Positions 63,268-64,000 of a DNA stretch of 64,000 nucleotides are shown piece by piece. The stretch's first letter is position 1; the number at the start of each line of letters is the position of its first letter. The stretch is taken from NCBI GenBank assembly GCA_016716745.1, contig JADJVD010000005.1:310001-374000 (forward strand), written 5' to 3'. This DNA is from Hyphomicrobiales bacterium. GTDB taxonomy: Bacteria > Pseudomonadota > Alphaproteobacteria > Rhizobiales > Beijerinckiaceae. A program made the translations under genes and the position numbers. A model generated the notes under the pieces. The model searched no databases and was not told the origin of the DNA. It saw nothing but the letters and a program-made list of their open reading frames with translations.

Positions 63268-64000
63268 GACGCTCTCCGGTCGGCGTCGAGCGCGCCGGCG
63301 AGCTGGCGGTCCGCCTTGCGCGCCTCCTCGAGCAGAACGTCGAGCGCGGGCACGTCGTTGTCCCATTCGATCAGCGTCGCGACGGGGCCCGTGCGCCGAA
63401 GGGCCTGGCGATAAAGCTCCCACACGTCCGCGCCGACCGGCCGGTCGTGCGCGTCGATGAGCAGCCGCGCGCCGAGCGAATCGGCGTCCTCGGCATAGCC
63501 GGCGAGGTGGATTTCGCGCACCTGCGACACGGGGAAAGCCGCCAGATAGGCGAGCGGGTCGCGGCCGTGGTTGACGCAGCTCACCTGCACGTTGTTGACG
63601 TCGAGCAACAGTCCGCAGCCGGTGTGCCGGGCCACTTCCGACACGAAATCGATCTCGTCCATCGAACTGGACCGGAAGGCGACATAGGTGGAGGGGTTCT
63701 CCAGCAGCATGCGAACGCCGAGGCGCTCATGAACGCGATCGATGTGATCGCAGACCCGCTGCAACGTCGCCTTGTCGTAAGCGACCGGTAGAAGATCGTT
63801 GAAATACGCCGTGTCGTGCGTCGACCAGGCGAGGTGCTCGGAGAAGGATGCGGGTTGGTAGCGCGCAAGGAGCTCGGCCAGCCGGTCGAGATGCGCCTCG
63901 TCGAGCGGCTGCTCGCCGCCGATCGACAGGCCGACGCCATGCAGCGAAACGGGGTAGATCTCGCGCAGGGCTGTCAGCCATGCATGCGGCGGTCCACCCT
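63264..64000 (-). CDS. DUF692 / MNIO-family iron enzyme (HvfB/BufB-like), 5' end outside window
   Basis: The frame is open from the stop at 63264 to the window edge (about 245 residues); the start lies beyond 64000. Reading through the right edge gives LHGVGLSIGGEQPLDEAHL, PASFSEHLAWS, YFNDLLPVAYDK, then MLLENPSTYVAF, LLLDVNNVQVSCVNHG and EIHLAGYAED, all hallmarks of multinuclear non-heme iron oxidases. His, Glu, Asp and Asn iron ligands are present. Relatives oxidise cysteines of small precursor peptides (bufferins) to thiooxazole or oxazolone groups, used in copper handling. Confidence 0.92.
   Translation of the reverse strand, partial: GGPPHAWLTALREIYPVSLHGVGLSIGGEQPLDEAHLDRLAELLARYQPASFSEHLAWSTHDTAYFNDLLPVAYDKATLQRVCDHIDRVHERLGVRMLLENPSTYVAFRSSSMDEIDFVSEVARHTGCGLLLDVNNVQVSCVNHGRDPLAYLAAFPVSQVREIHLAGYAEDADSLGARLLIDAHDRPVGADVWELYRQALRRTGPVATLIEWDNDVPALDVLLEEARKADRQLAGALDADRRAS

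Overview
The window is GC-rich DNA (by eye about two thirds G+C, G/C-biased third positions) with the gene families and order of an alphaproteobacterium. Hyphomicrobiales (Rhizobiales) is the best guess: Hsp20 followed by DUF1150, a ferredoxin-DUF2849-CysI-DUF934-CysH-CysDN-CysG sulfate operon, branched-chain-type (Liv) ABC importers beside catabolic genes, and REP-like palindromes of the kind common in that order. Genes are tightly packed, with many ATGA, GTGA or TTGA stop/start overlaps. I saw no tRNA, rRNA, CRISPR array, transposase, integrase or replication origin.

Layout. (1) 1-3879: a Liv importer (partial binding protein, livH, livM, livG, livF). (2) 3886-9051, minus strand: an operon of a metallo-beta-lactamase-fold hydrolase, an aconitase/LeuCD-like hydro-lyase in two subunits, an isocitrate lyase/PEP mutase-family lyase and a tandem alpha/beta hydrolase, probably a catabolic route for a hydroxy-acid-type substrate. 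(3) 9211-11671: a sugar-acid dehydratase (IlvD/Edd) and an RraA-type aldolase. (4) 11769-20418: an M16 protease pair, pobA, a degenerate receiver domain, ilvD, a four-unit REP-like tandem array, a secreted propeller-like protein, and an Hsp20/DUF1150 pair ending in a strong terminator. (5) 20497-24468: penicillin-binding protein 1A, a DapA-family enzyme and DUF1028. (6) 24465-27999, minus strand: a MoxR ATPase, VWA/metallopeptidase and LCCL-domain operon, then a quinone-reductase-like flavoprotein. (7) 28127-36263: an IclR-controlled cluster (DUF6282 hydrolase, a broken HpaI-type aldolase, IclR regulator, a second Liv system, a cupin) with two matching 21-bp operator-like sites. (8) 36303-41290: a SelD-type flavoprotein and a type I secretion pair (HlyD- and HlyB-like) interrupted by many frame changes. 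(9) 41693-49279: the assimilatory sulfate reduction operon. (10) 49550-61873: one 12.3-kb gene for a 4107-residue VCBS/cadherin-like/RTX protein, the natural cargo of a type I exporter. (11) 61982-64000, minus strand: DoxX, DUF2063 and DUF692 genes, the core of a bufferin (MNIO-modified peptide) operon whose precursor gene should lie just past the window edge.

How the parts fit. The two Liv systems feed neighbouring catabolic genes. The sulfate operon makes sulfide through APS reductase, with its own siroheme synthase and ferredoxin. The giant RTX protein would need the HlyB/HlyD pair 8 kb upstream or another exporter. Four genes (hpaI-like, livF2, hlyD, hlyB) carry frame disruptions while all others, including the 12.3-kb gene, read through cleanly. 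Whether these are real decay or local sequence error is the main open question in the window.
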